Source: JAHRAW01 sp965249835 (lineage in GTDB: Bacteria > Pseudomonadota > Gammaproteobacteria > Arenicellales > Poriferihabitantaceae). Taken from it: a DNA stretch of 64,000 nucleotides. Location: positions 682,001-746,000 of the forward strand of contig CBDFMY010000003.1 in NCBI GenBank assembly GCA_965249835.1, written 5' to 3'. How positions within the stretch are numbered: position 1 is the stretch's first letter; each line of letters begins with the position of its first letter. Of the stretch, positions 34,665-44,014 are shown piece after piece. The notes under the pieces were generated by a model. That model had not been told where the DNA came from. It worked only from the letters and a program-made list of their open reading frames with translations, and did no database searches. The position numbers and the translations under genes are program-made.

Positions 34665-35782
34665 CGGGGGGCAAACTTGAAGTTAAATTCATTGATGAAC
34701 TCATAGTAATGCGGTTCGGATGGAAATGGCAACGGCGATGCCTTGTGCACCGCAATCTCTGCGGATTCATCGAAACGCAGGTCGCCGCTACTGCGAACCA
34801 CCCGAGTCGAGAGGACCCACCCGCCTCGGGCAACTTTAACCCGAATGGTAGCCGTGAGACCAGCCTGACTGGTTTGCGGTCGCCGCCAGTTATTTTCCAC
34901 CTTGGTGGCAATTCGATCCACCAGCGCGCTCAGCGCATTGCCGGCATCATTTTCGTTTTTCACTCGCTCTTGTCTGAGTTGCTTGAGAAGTTGTTGTTCA
35001 ACGCGTTGCTGTCTCAATTCTTCTTCCTTGCGCTTCTCTTCCGCTTCTTGTTTTTTCTTTAGTTCCTCGGCCTTGCGTTTTTTCTCGGCTTCGAGTTTTT
35101 TCTTCAACTCTTCGGCTTTGCGCTTTTCTTCCGCTGCCTGTTTCTGCTTCAACTCTTCGGCCTTGCGTTTCTTTTCCGCTTCTTGTTTCTTTTTCAACTC
35201 TTCAGCCTTGCGTTTTTTTTCCGCTACCTGTTTTTTCTTCAACTCTTCATCCTTGCGCTTCTTTTCCGCTACCTGTTCTTTCTTCAACTCTTCAGCCTTG
35301 CGCTTTTTTTCCGCTGCCTGTGCTTTCTTCAATTCTTCGGCCTTGCGTTTCTTTTCCGCTGCCTGTTCTTTCTTCAACTCTTCAGCCTTGCGCTTTTTTT
35401 CCGCTGCCTGTTCTTTCTGCAACTCTTCGGCTTTGCGTTTCTTTTCCGCGGCCTGTTCTTTCTGCAACTCTTCGGCTTTGCGTTTCTTTTCCGCTACCTG
35501 TTTTTTCTTCAACTCTTCGGCTTTGCGCTTCTCTTCCGCTTCTTGTTTTTTCTTTTCCTCTTCCCGGCGATGGGTTAGTTCTTCGAGATCTCTGGCTGCT
35601 TGTTCCGCTTCAAGGTCGCGAGCCGCCACCGCCACCGCTTCAATCGGTTTGATGCCGCCGCGCTTGACGGTGTCGCTCCAGTTGAAACTGTAAAACAAAA
35701 ACGCGATCAGCACTCCATGGATTACGACAGTGAATAACAACGCTTTCGCACGGAGGCCAAATTGCCTCAACTTTTTTCCCAT
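34661..35782 (-). CDS. tolA: TolA with long helical Lys/Glu repeat stalk
   Basis: A 373-residue inner-membrane protein of the Tol-Pal complex. Residues about 14-31 form the membrane anchor (ALLFTVVIHGVLIAFLF). The stalk is about 12 repeats of 15 residues of the form KRKAEELKKKQVAEK (about residues 85-264; DNA about 34991-35530). The C-terminal TonB-like domain follows (VENNWRRPQ, SAEIAVHKASPLPFP). The stalk is a long helix across the periplasm. The start overlaps the tolR stop. The near-identical 45-bp units make the DNA prone to copy-number change. Confidence 0.95.
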   Translation of the reverse strand: MGKKLRQFGLRAKALLFTVVIHGVLIAFLFYSFNWSDTVKRGGIKPIEAVAVAARDLEAEQAARDLEELTHRREEEKKKQEAEEKRKAEELKKKQVAEKKRKAEELQKEQAAEKKRKAEELQKEQAAEKKRKAEELKKEQAAEKKRKAEELKKAQAAEKKRKAEELKKEQVAEKKRKDEELKKKQVAEKKRKAEELKKKQEAEKKRKAEELKQKQAAEEKRKAEELKKKLEAEKKRKAEELKKKQEAEEKRKEEELRQQRVEQQLLKQLRQERVKNENDAGNALSALVDRIATKVENNWRRPQTSQAGLTATIRVKVARGGWVLSTRVVRSSGDLRFDESAEIAVHKASPLPFPSEPHYYEFINEFNFKFAPR

Positions 35783-36207
35783 CAGAACCCCGGCGATTCC
35801 GTCACCAATCCGACCGACTTGACCCCGGCGGCTTGCAATAACACCATCGCCCGCACCACATATAAATAGGCGGCATTGGCATCGCCGCGCACCATAAACG
35901 GTATGTCGGGATTACGTCGCAATACCGCCCGTGCGGTGCGCTCAATCTCATCCGCCGAGGCGATTTTTTCCGAGTCTTCGTTTAAGTAATAGTTGCCGCT
36001 GGCATCCACGGTAACCACAAACGGCTCCTGGTTTTCATTCTTGATGGGTTCGGCATCGGCCTGGGGTAATTCAACTTTGACGCCCTGACTCAGTAGCGGT
36101 GCGGTAACCATAAAAATAATCAACAGCACCAGCATCACATCTACATATGGAACGACGTTGATCTCGCTCATCAAGCGTTTTTTGCGACCGTAGCGACTGC
36201 GGCTCAT
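35782..36207 (-). CDS. tolR: TolR
   Basis: A 141-residue ExbD/TolR-type protein, partner of TolQ in using the proton gradient. A single membrane helix with the key Asp (PYVDVMLVLLIIFMVTAPLL) follows a basic cytoplasmic start (MSRSRYGRKKRLMSEIN). The periplasmic domain has VTVDASGNYYLN and FMVRGDANAAY. ATG 36207 overlaps the tolQ stop as ATGA; the longer open frame upstream is tolQ read in another frame. Confidence 0.95.
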   Translation of the reverse strand: MSRSRYGRKKRLMSEINVVPYVDVMLVLLIIFMVTAPLLSQGVKVELPQADAEPIKNENQEPFVVTVDASGNYYLNEDSEKIASADEIERTARAVLRRNPDIPFMVRGDANAAYLYVVRAMVLLQAAGVKSVGLVTESPGF

Positions 36208-36959
36208 TGGTCTTTTTTCGCCAGATCGTGGCGGCTGACAATGCTCAGGAATTCTTCCATGAACACTTCGTAGCGATTGGTGAGACGCTCGGCGGTGTGA
36301 GCGAAACTGTTGTAGGCAATGACCGCCGGGATGGCGGCGAACAAGCCCATGGCGGTGGCGATCAATGCTTCGGAAATGCCCGGTGCCACGGTCGCGATGG
36401 TGACTTGTTGCAACACGCTGATGGAGCGAAACGAATTCATAATGCCCCACACCGTGCCGAACAGCCCGACATATGGGCTGATGGAGCCGACCGTGGCGAG
36501 AAAGGATAAATGAGTTTCCAGGTTGTCGATCTCCCGGCTCAATGCCACGCGCATTGAGCGATGCACGCCGTCTACCACATCGGCGCGGCTGACATTGGGT
36601 TTGTGGTGCAGGCGGTTGTATTCGTGGTAGCCGGCGACGAACAGGTTGACGATGCCTTCGGGTTCGCGCTTGTTGCTGTCCTTGCCTCTCTTGCCACCTT
36701 GCCCGCCACCCGCATGGGCTTCGCCGCTCCAGTCATTGTAGATGTCGTGCATCTCGCCGCCGGACCAGAATTGACCCTCGAACTGGTCGGCGATTTTGGT
36801 CAGGCGTTTGTAACTGCTTCGTTTGCGGTCAATCATGAACCACGAGACCACCGAAGCCAGCAACAGAATCAGCATCACCAGTTGCACCAGAAAACCGGCG
36901 TTGACAATCAGGCTAATGACCGACAGACCGTTTTGTTCGGGAATAAGTTCAATGGACAT
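36204..36959 (-). CDS. tolQ: TolQ
   Basis: A 251-residue MotA/TolQ/ExbB channel protein with three membrane helices: about 16-42, then SISPYVGLFGTVWGIMNSF and ISEALIATAMGLFAAIPAVIAYN. The cytoplasmic loop contains a polar insert at about residues 77-102 (WSGEAHAGGGQGGKRGKDSN...) that I do not recall from E. coli TolQ. First gene of the tolQRAB-pal-cpoB run, preceded by ybgC. Confidence 0.95.
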   Translation of the reverse strand: MSIELIPEQNGLSVISLIVNAGFLVQLVMLILLLASVVSWFMIDRKRSSYKRLTKIADQFEGQFWSGGEMHDIYNDWSGEAHAGGGQGGKRGKDSNKREPEGIVNLFVAGYHEYNRLHHKPNVSRADVVDGVHRSMRVALSREIDNLETHLSFLATVGSISPYVGLFGTVWGIMNSFRSISVLQQVTIATVAPGISEALIATAMGLFAAIPAVIAYNSFAHTAERLTNRYEVFMEEFLSIVSRHDLAKKDQ

Positions 36960-36985
36960 TATGAAATGGTTGGCAGGGTTGGTGT

Positions 36986-37417
36986 TCAGTCGCTAGTTAA
37001 TCGACCGAGCGCGTCGCTCAATTCGGTCGGCATCCGGCACGGGGCAAAGGTATCACTGTTCACCAGCGCGAGTTTAATTTCCCCGTCCACCAGCACTTGG
37101 TCATCACGCCGAACCTGCTGGCGAAACACCATGGATGCACGCCGCAAATGCAAAATCTCCAGGGTAACGATGAGTTCATCATCCAGCCGCGCCGCCGCCA
37201 GATAGTTAAGCCGCACCTCGGTCACCACGAACAGGATGGAATGTCGTTGCTCAAGTTCGCTCGGCGGAAAACCGATGCGCCGCAAACAAGCATTTCGCGC
37301 CCGTTCCATGTAACCGAGATAATTGCCGTAGTATACAACGCCGCCGGCATCGGTATCCTCGTAATTGATTTGCAACGCAACAGAAAACACTTCGCCGCCG
37401 CAGGCGCTTTTATTCAT
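36986..37417 (-). CDS. ybgC: Acyl-CoA thioesterase YbgC
   Basis: A 143-residue hot-dog-fold thioesterase. The catalytic Asp is in YEDTDAGGVVYYGNYL, the signature of the 4-hydroxybenzoyl-CoA/YbgC family, and VTEVRLNYLAAARLDDEL follows. It is usually found at the start of tol operons and has been linked to phospholipid synthesis. ATG 37417 overlaps the end of ruvB by 8 bp; the open frame extends further up but that part is ruvB in another frame. Confidence 0.93.
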   Translation of the reverse strand: MNKSACGGEVFSVALQINYEDTDAGGVVYYGNYLGYMERARNACLRRIGFPPSELEQRHSILFVVTEVRLNYLAAARLDDELIVTLEILHLRRASMVFRQQVRRDDQVLVDGEIKLALVNSDTFAPCRMPTELSDALGRLTSD

Positions 37418-38483
37418 CTGCTTTATCTTCGGAAAACAATTCCCGCTGGCGGTTGGCGACTTCTCGTGGCATGTCAATGCCGAGGTGTCGCCACGCGGAT
37501 TTGGTCGCGACCCGCCCGCGCGGGGTGCGCATCAGGAATCCTTGCTGAATCAAATACGGCTCGGCGACATCTTCAATGGTGCCGCGATCTTCGCCAATGG
37601 CGGCGGCGATGCTGTCGACACCGACCGGTCCGCCGTCGAATTTTTCCATAATCGCCAGCAACAAGTTTCGGTCGAGCAAGTCCAAACCGAATTTATCCAC
37701 CTCAAGCATGTCGAGCGCGTCGTTGGCGATGGCTTCGGTCAAGCGTCCGTCGGCTTTGACTTCGGCGTAATCGCGCGCACGGCGCAACAGGCGATTGGCG
37801 ATGCGCGGTGTGCCTCGCGATCTGGTTGCGATGGCGCGCACGCCGGCTGGTTCAAACGCAACCGCGAGCAGATTTGCCGAGCGCACGACGATTTTCTCCA
37901 ACTCTTCAAATGAATAAAACCGCAGTCGTTGCACGATGCCAAAGCGTTCGCGCAACGGCGAAGTCAATAGCCCGGCGCGGGTGGTCGCGCCGATCAATGT
38001 GAATGGCGGCAAGTTGAGTTTGATCGAGCGTGCGGCCGGCCCCTCGCCGATCATGATGTCAAGGTGATAGTCTTCCAGCGCCGGATATAAAATCTCCTCA
38101 ATGGCCGGATTGAGTCGATGAATCTCATCGATAAACAACACATCGCCGCTCTCAAGGTTGGTTAGTATGGCGGCGAGATCGCCGGCTTTCTCAAGCACCG
38201 GGCCCGAAGTCTGGCGCAGATTGGCGCCCATTTCCGCGGCAAGAATATGCGCCAGCGTGGTTTTGCCCAAACCCGGCGGGCCAAACACCAGCACATGATC
38301 CAATGCCTCACCGCGCTGTTGCGCCGCCTGAATAAAAATGTTCAATTGCTCTTTGGCGTTGCTCTGCCCGATGAATTCTTGCATGCGCCCGGGGCGCAAA
38401 CTGCGCTCCAACATTTGCTCTTGCGCGGAATCCTGCTGGTCGTCCGCCGCCAATGGATTGGTCGATGGGTTGGTCTCGTTCAT
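37410..38483 (-). CDS. ruvB: Holliday junction helicase motor RuvB
   Basis: An AAA+ ATPase of 357 residues driving branch migration with RuvA. Walker A GPPGLGKTTLAHI, Walker B DVLFIDEIHRL, sensor 1 in LIGATTRAG and the C-terminal winged helix (GFLMRTPRGRVAT) are all present. Five bases separate it from ruvA upstream. Confidence 0.97.
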   Translation of the reverse strand: MNETNPSTNPLAADDQQDSAQEQMLERSLRPGRMQEFIGQSNAKEQLNIFIQAAQQRGEALDHVLVFGPPGLGKTTLAHILAAEMGANLRQTSGPVLEKAGDLAAILTNLESGDVLFIDEIHRLNPAIEEILYPALEDYHLDIMIGEGPAARSIKLNLPPFTLIGATTRAGLLTSPLRERFGIVQRLRFYSFEELEKIVVRSANLLAVAFEPAGVRAIATRSRGTPRIANRLLRRARDYAEVKADGRLTEAIANDALDMLEVDKFGLDLLDRNLLLAIMEKFDGGPVGVDSIAAAIGEDRGTIEDVAEPYLIQQGFLMRTPRGRVATKSAWRHLGIDMPREVANRQRELFSEDKADE

Positions 38484-38488
38484 CGTTG

Positions 38489-39106
38489 CTATCGCTTGCT
38501 TAACTGTTGCAAGGCATTACGAATTAACTCTTCGCGTTGCGCTTCGGGTTGTTTGACCGCGGTGACTGCGCGATGCGCTTCGTTGGCTTTGTAGCCGAGC
38601 GCGATCAACGCGCCGATGGCATCCCGCACCGGATTGTCCGCGGCATCATCGCCGCGCGCACGGTTCGATTCCGTAGCACGCGCAGCGTCGCCGCTATAGG
38701 TCGCCGTGTCGATGCGGTCGCGCATATCAATAATCATGCGCTCGGCGGTTTTTTTGCCAATCCCCGGCACCCGCGTCAACGCCGCCGCGTCCTCGTTATG
38801 GATGCACTGGATGAATTCGCGCGCGCTGAAGGTGGATAAAACCGCCAGCGCCACGCGCGCGCCAACGCCGTTGATGCGCAACAAACTGCGAAACAACTGT
38901 CGTTGCTCCTGATCGGAAAATCCATACAACAATTGCGCGTCTTCGCGCACCACCAGATGAACATACAACGCCACTTGGTCGAGTTCGTCGGGTAGCGCAT
39001 AAAAGGTTGACATCGGCGCCTCCAACTCGTAACCGACGCCGCCCACATCCACCAGCAAAAACGGCGGTTGCTTGTGCAGCAACTTGCCGCGCAAAAATCC
39101 GATCAC
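38489..39106 (-). CDS. ruvA: Holliday junction-binding protein RuvA
   Basis: A 205-residue tetrameric junction binder. The N-terminal OB-fold starts MIGFLRGKLL and continues LVDVGGVGYELE. Two helix-hairpin-helix motifs are NGVGARVALAVL and PGIGKKTAERMI, and the C-terminal domain III (GALIALGYKANEAHRAV) contacts RuvB. It has a slightly longer acidic linker than E. coli RuvA. Confidence 0.96.
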   Translation of the reverse strand: MIGFLRGKLLHKQPPFLLVDVGGVGYELEAPMSTFYALPDELDQVALYVHLVVREDAQLLYGFSDQEQRQLFRSLLRINGVGARVALAVLSTFSAREFIQCIHNEDAAALTRVPGIGKKTAERMIIDMRDRIDTATYSGDAARATESNRARGDDAADNPVRDAIGALIALGYKANEAHRAVTAVKQPEAQREELIRNALQQLSKR

Positions 39107-39152
39107 GGCGCGCCTCCGCCGAGCGGGTCCGATATAAAAATCATAACCACAA

Positions 39153-39656
39153 TCATAATGCTTTTGCCAACTGTTGTTGTCCTTGCGCGGTGTGAATATG
39201 ACAGATCGCGCACGCCAGCGCGTCGGCTTCGTCTTCGGGCGGTGCGGCGGTCAATCCCAACAATGCGCGCACCATGTGTTGCACTTGCTCTTTTTTTGCG
39301 TTGCCGGAACCCACCACCGCACGTTTGATTTGCAACGCGCTGTATTCCGACACTTCGTAACCGGCGACCACCGCGGCGCAAACCGCGCTACCGCGTGCTT
39401 GTCCGAGAATGAGCGCAGACTTGGCGTTTTTGGCGAAGAATACTTGCTCGATCGCGACCGCATGCGGGCCATGCGTTGCCAGCATTTTTTGTATGCCATC
39501 AAAAATTAAACCGAGGCGAGTCGGCAACGGCTGGTTGCTCATGCGAATACATTCATGCGCGACCATGCGCAATCGGTTGCCGTTGCTCTCGACCACACCG
39601 AGTCCGGTGTTGCGCGCGCCGGGGTCTATGCCTAATACTTTCATGCGGGCTTTCAT
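39153..39656 (-). CDS. ruvC: Crossover junction endonuclease RuvC
   Basis: A 167-residue RNase H-like resolvase. The catalytic acidic residues are visible: LGIDPGARNTG (Asp), AIEQVFF (Glu) and DEADALACAICH (Asp pair). The in-frame ATG at 39644 (MKVLGIDPG) gives a product of usual length and may be the true start; neither has a strong ribosome site. Confidence 0.95.
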   Translation of the reverse strand: MKARMKVLGIDPGARNTGLGVVESNGNRLRMVAHECIRMSNQPLPTRLGLIFDGIQKMLATHGPHAVAIEQVFFAKNAKSALILGQARGSAVCAAVVAGYEVSEYSALQIKRAVVGSGNAKKEQVQHMVRALLGLTAAPPEDEADALACAICHIHTAQGQQQLAKAL

Positions 39657-39728
39657 GTGGATTTCATGTAGATTTCATCGTGCGATTTTTATCGGTTGCA
39701 TTTTTGGCGTTGCGGCTCGGCCTCATCA

Positions 39729-40469
39729 TCAGCCGGAATCCGGATTGGATTCCACGAAAATCGCGTTGGTAAATACATTCTGCACATCGTCCAACTGTTC
39801 GAGCGCGTCGATCAATCGTTCGGTTTGTTCGGCGCCATCACCGTGCAATTCCACATGCGTGGATGGACGCTGAATCAACTCGGACATCTCCGGTGTCAAT
39901 CCGGCTTCCTTGAACGCTTGCTCAACGCGCGGAAAATTAAGCGGCGAGACGACCACCTCGACCACGCCGTCTTCGCTGTCCACATCATCGGCGCCGGCTT
40001 GCAACGCGATTTCCATAATCCGTTCTTCGTCGGCACCGGCGGCAAAAACCAGCGAGCCGATTTTGTCGAACAGGTAGGCGACCGAGCCGTCCGTACCGAG
40101 ATTGCCGCCGTGTTTTGCGAACGCGTGACGCACTTCCGAGACCGCGCGGTTGCGGTTGTCGGTGGCACATTCCACCAGCACCGCCACGCCGCTCGGTCCG
40201 TAGCCTTCATAGCGTAACTCTTCAATGGCGGCACCGTCTGCATCCCCGGCCCCGCGCTTCACCGCCCGATCGATTGTGTCCCGGGTCATGTTGGCCGCCA
40301 ACGCCTTGTCGATGGCCGAACGCAAACGCGAATTGGCTTCCGCATCGCCACCGCCCAAACGCGCCGCCACCGTGATTTCTTTAATCAACTTGGTGAATAC
40401 CTTGCCGCGCTTGGCATCCTGCGCAGCCTTGCGAAACTTGATATTAGCCCATTTGCTGTGGCCGGCCAT
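39729..40469 (-). CDS. yebC: YebC/PmpR family regulator
   Basis: A 246-residue protein with the family's start MAGHSKWANIKFRKAAQDAKRG, then the acidic segment GYGPSGVAVLVECATDNRNR and PSTHVELHGDGAEQTERLIDALEQLDDVQNV. YebC proteins act as transcription factors or help translate proline-rich stretches. ATG 40469 restores the conserved N-terminus; the upstream extension is not conserved. It lies upstream of ruvC, as in related genomes. Confidence 0.95.
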   Translation of the reverse strand: MAGHSKWANIKFRKAAQDAKRGKVFTKLIKEITVAARLGGGDAEANSRLRSAIDKALAANMTRDTIDRAVKRGAGDADGAAIEELRYEGYGPSGVAVLVECATDNRNRAVSEVRHAFAKHGGNLGTDGSVAYLFDKIGSLVFAAGADEERIMEIALQAGADDVDSEDGVVEVVVSPLNFPRVEQAFKEAGLTPEMSELIQRPSTHVELHGDGAEQTERLIDALEQLDDVQNVFTNAIFVESNPDSG

Positions 40470-40521
40470 GGTGAAATTGGGACAATGGGGGAAACGGGAT
40501 TGCTTGCGGTTTTGTTGTGTT

Positions 40522-41409
40522 TTACTTGTGTTGCAGGGTTGGAATCTCAGACTGCACCACCGCATCCTGCCGCGGTTGATTTAGTGGTGAGAATTTACCG
40601 GCATGCTTGCCCTCGCGTCTTCTTATCTCGGCCGACTCTTGCACTATGTGCAACTCTTTTTCTCGCTCCCAGACCCCGCGTTCTGCTTCGCTATTTTTAA
40701 TGCGCTCGGCCGTCATGTCAAGATAAGGTTTTGATGCATCAATGCCGATGTAATCATGTTTGAGCAATTTAGCAGCGACCAAAGTTGTGCCACTCCCGCA
40801 ATACGGGTCAATTACCACCCCTTTGGTTTCGTTCATAACGGAATAAATAATCCGAAGGGGTAACACCAATGGGAACGGTGCGGGATGTGGGTTTTTTCCC
40901 TCTGGCACGAACCTCCAGACGGAAGTGAGTTTGGCATGGCGTGACTGCAGTTCTTTGCCGATAAGGTCGCCGTCCTTCGGTTTATGAAGCCAATAAATCC
41001 GCTCCTCAACTTGCCAAAACCGCCAGCCGCGTATGTTTGCGGCGATGCATCTATCCCAAACAATTTCTTGTCGCATTGTCCAATCGGTTTTTGACAGCCA
41101 CATAATCGGGTGAAACATAACGCCGCGTTCCCAACGGATTTTGTGGTTATAAAAAAATGACCCACCCGGTTTGGTGACGCGATATAATTCATTCAATACT
41201 TCAACTTGCTGGTGCTGATATTCTTCCTCAGGTAGTTTATCGCTGGCAACATCATATTTGACATTTTTTACCAGCCATCCCTTTTTATTTTCCTGTTTGT
41301 TATACGGCGGCGAGGTTACGCCGACATCGGCGCATGCATCGGGCAACCTTTTTAACAAAGAGAGAGCGTCTCCCCCGAGCAATTTATTTTTATACGATTT
41401 AATCCCCAT
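40522..41409 (-). CDS. DNA methyltransferase (beta-class N6-adenine/N4-cytosine)
   Basis: A 295-residue methyltransferase. Motif IV TSPPYN comes first (about residue 33) and motif I, DPYCGSGTTLVAAKLL, comes near the C-terminus, the order of beta-class enzymes. TSPPY occurs in both N4-cytosine and N6-adenine enzymes, so the modified base is open. ATG 41409 (MGIKSYKNK) overlaps the end of the upstream gene by 11 bp. AT-richer than yebC and aspS on either side, and those two are usually neighbours, so this pair looks inserted. Confidence 0.9.
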   Translation of the reverse strand: MGIKSYKNKLLGGDALSLLKRLPDACADVGVTSPPYNKQENKKGWLVKNVKYDVASDKLPEEEYQHQQVEVLNELYRVTKPGGSFFYNHKIRWERGVMFHPIMWLSKTDWTMRQEIVWDRCIAANIRGWRFWQVEERIYWLHKPKDGDLIGKELQSRHAKLTSVWRFVPEGKNPHPAPFPLVLPLRIIYSVMNETKGVVIDPYCGSGTTLVAAKLLKHDYIGIDASKPYLDMTAERIKNSEAERGVWEREKELHIVQESAEIRRREGKHAGKFSPLNQPRQDAVVQSEIPTLQHK

Positions 41410-42076
41410 TAGCCGAAACCTCCAAAAACTCATAAAGTGGGCGGGTGATATACTTCCTAAATCCCAAAAGTACATTTTTACTAACTAAAACATCTACACT
41501 CAAGTCAGCAATATTCTTGTAGTCATTCAAACCAAAAGTCGCACTACGCAGCCAATCGCCTTTAACATCCTTTCCATTAGGGTATTTCTTGAGCAATTGC
41601 TTTCGTAATCGTTTAACAAATGGATGGGAATTGAAAGAAAAGCGAAAAACGTGAATCAATTTTCCGTCAATAAATCCACCTACTAAAACAGTGGGATTTT
41701 CTTTCTTGTGCTTTTCTAATCGTTCAAAAGTGTAATCATTAAACCCCCCGCCGCCGGAAAGTTTTGTAATTTTCGCTTTATTGGTATTAATGTTTTTTGG
41801 CTTGGCTTCACAATTTTCAACAACACGCTTTCCGTCAATCGTTGTTTGGCGGTAACCGTTATATCCTAATTTTTCTTCGCTAGGCGTAAAACCACTTACC
41901 GTGACCAGCATATATTCACGCAAGGTTGATGAGTTCTTGTCGTTGAAATACATTGTCAGCAAATCAAGCAAAATTGCATTTACGCTATCTTTGGATTTTT
42001 CCAACAGATATTTCGTCACCTCAAAATGATCTTGAGTTGAATATAACTTGATGACTTCTTCCAATTCCTTATTCAT
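41399..42076 (-). CDS. Putative restriction endonuclease paired with the methyltransferase
   Basis: A 225-residue protein that I cannot place in a named family. It precedes and overlaps the methyltransferase gene by 11 bp, the usual arrangement of a type II pair. A candidate nuclease core is the stretch GYNGYRQTTIDGKRVVENCE followed by AKPK (a possible E-x-K), then GGGGFNDYTFERL and VGGFIDGKLIHVFRF. AT-rich, with many Lys and Asn. The function is inferred mainly from its partner. Confidence 0.65.
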   Translation of the reverse strand: MNKELEEVIKLYSTQDHFEVTKYLLEKSKDSVNAILLDLLTMYFNDKNSSTLREYMLVTVSGFTPSEEKLGYNGYRQTTIDGKRVVENCEAKPKNINTNKAKITKLSGGGGFNDYTFERLEKHKKENPTVLVGGFIDGKLIHVFRFSFNSHPFVKRLRKQLLKKYPNGKDVKGDWLRSATFGLNDYKNIADLSVDVLVSKNVLLGFRKYITRPLYEFLEVSANGD

Positions 42077-42158
42077 TGGCGTATTCTCTTAGTAGGTAGC
42101 GCAGGTCACATGAACAATACCCGAAGTCGCGCACAAATGGCAACTGTTATTTTGTCTC

Positions 42159-43937
42159 CTACGCTGCCCCTCGCGGTTTTTTCACCGCCAATCCCAATTC
42201 GCGTAATTGTTTTTCATCGACCGTGCTGGGTGCTTCGGTCAGCAGGCACGCGGCTTTTTGCGTTTTGGGAAAGGCGATGACATCGCGGATGGAGTCGACG
42301 CCGATTAGCATCGCGGCTATGCGGTCGATGCCGAAGGCGATGCCGCCGTGCGGTGGCGCGCCGTATTTCAAGGCATCAAGCAGGAAACCAAATTCGGCTT
42401 GTGCCTGGTCGTGGTCGATGCCGAGCAAGTTGAGGACGCGCTTTTGCAATTCGGTTTGATGGATGCGGATGGAGCCGCCGCCGATTTCGGCGCCGTTCAC
42501 CACCAGATCAAATGCACGCGCGCGAATTTTTCCGGGGTCGCTGTCCAGCAATTCGACATCCTCGACGCGCGGCGCGGTAAACGGATGATGCAATGATTGC
42601 CATCGCCGCGCATCCGCATCCCACTCCACCAACGGAAAATCCATTACCCAAATCGGTTTCCAGCCCGCTTCAACTAATTTCAGGTCGCGCGCAACTTGAA
42701 CGCGCAATGCGCCCAACGCATCGTTGACCACGCGCGATTGATCGGCACCGAAAAAAATCAAGTCGCCGCTCGCCGCTCCGCATCGTTTGATGATTTGCGC
42801 CAACACTTCATCGGGCAAGAATTTCAAGATTGGCGATTGCAATCCGTCTCGTCCGCCGTGCGCGTCGTTGACCTTGATATACGCCAGTCCTTTGGCGCCG
42901 AATTGCGCAACGAACTGCGTGTAGTGATCGATCTGTGCGCGTGATAATGCGTTGCCGCCGGGCACATTCAACGCCGCGACGCGCCCGTTTGCATCATTCG
43001 CCGGCGCGGAAAAAACCTTGAACTCGACTTGTTTCATTACATCGGTCAATTCGCTGAGTTCAAGAGTAACGCGCAGGTCCGGGCGGTCGCTACCGTAACG
43101 CGACAATGCGTCTTGATAGGCGATGCGCGGGATGGGGTTTGGCAATTCCACTTCGGCGGTGCGCTGAAAAACTTCGCGCACCAATTGCTCCATGCTGGCG
43201 GTTACTTCGTCTTCATCGACGAATGACATTTCAACATCCAACTGGGTGAATTCGGGTTGGCGGTCGGCGCGCAAATCTTCATCGCGAAAGCAACGGGCGA
43301 TCTGGTAGTAGCGTTCGAAGCCGGCCACCATCAGCAGTTGTTTGAACAACTGTGGCGACTGCGGCAACGCGAAAAATTGCCCGGCATTGGTGCGACTGGG
43401 AACCAGATAATCGCGCGCGCCTTCGGGGGTGGAGCGAGTCAAAATCGGCGTTTCAATATCGACAAAATCCCGCGCATCGAGAAAACTTCGTATCTCGCTG
43501 ATGAGGCGATGACGCAAACGCAACGCCGCTTGCATCGGTGCGCGGCGCAAATCAAGAAAGCGGTATTTCAAGCGAACCATCTCGCTGATCTCGTCGTCGT
43601 CCATCTGAAACGGCAGCGGCTCGGCACGACTCAGCAACTCGATTTGCTCGGCGACTACTTCAATCTCGCCGGTTGGCAAATCGGGGTTATGGGTGCCGTG
43701 CGGACGCCGGCGCACCTTGCCGGTCACCCGCAACACGAATTCGTTGCGGGATTGCTCGGCCACCGCAAACGGCTGCGGCGTATCCGGGTCGGCAACCACC
43801 TGCACTCGCCCGCTACGGTCGCGCAAGTCAATGAAAATTACGCCGCCGTGGTCGCGGCGGTTCAACACCCAACCGGCCAGGGCAACGGTTTGGTCGATGT
43901 CATCGGGGGTCAGGTGGCCGCTGAGATGAGTGCGCAT
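42159..43937 (-). CDS. aspS: Aspartyl-tRNA synthetase
   Basis: A class IIb synthetase of 592 residues, the long bacterial type with the GAD insertion. N-terminal OB-fold (VALAGWVLNRRDHGGVIFIDLRDRSG), motif 2 (RCFRDEDLRADRQPEFTQLD) and motif 3 (GIAFGIDRIAAMLIG) are clear. ATG 43937 (MRTHLSG) gives the normal start; the frame is open 51 bases further up. Whether it also charges tRNA-Asn cannot be read from the sequence. Confidence 0.97.
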   Translation of the reverse strand: MRTHLSGHLTPDDIDQTVALAGWVLNRRDHGGVIFIDLRDRSGRVQVVADPDTPQPFAVAEQSRNEFVLRVTGKVRRRPHGTHNPDLPTGEIEVVAEQIELLSRAEPLPFQMDDDEISEMVRLKYRFLDLRRAPMQAALRLRHRLISEIRSFLDARDFVDIETPILTRSTPEGARDYLVPSRTNAGQFFALPQSPQLFKQLLMVAGFERYYQIARCFRDEDLRADRQPEFTQLDVEMSFVDEDEVTASMEQLVREVFQRTAEVELPNPIPRIAYQDALSRYGSDRPDLRVTLELSELTDVMKQVEFKVFSAPANDANGRVAALNVPGGNALSRAQIDHYTQFVAQFGAKGLAYIKVNDAHGGRDGLQSPILKFLPDEVLAQIIKRCGAASGDLIFFGADQSRVVNDALGALRVQVARDLKLVEAGWKPIWVMDFPLVEWDADARRWQSLHHPFTAPRVEDVELLDSDPGKIRARAFDLVVNGAEIGGGSIRIHQTELQKRVLNLLGIDHDQAQAEFGFLLDALKYGAPPHGGIAFGIDRIAAMLIGVDSIRDVIAFPKTQKAACLLTEAPSTVDEKQLRELGLAVKKPRGAA

Positions 43938-44014
43938 CGGGGAATTCAAGTTGGGCGGATTAGGCAACGGCGGGCATCGCCCCGGCATCGTGCGTTAGCA
44001 CCGCCTGGATTTTG

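Noticed and set aside
34902..35693. Phe/Ser-rich plus-strand frames over tolA
   Set aside because: They are the complement of the Lys/Glu-rich TolA repeats and have the period of that DNA repeat.
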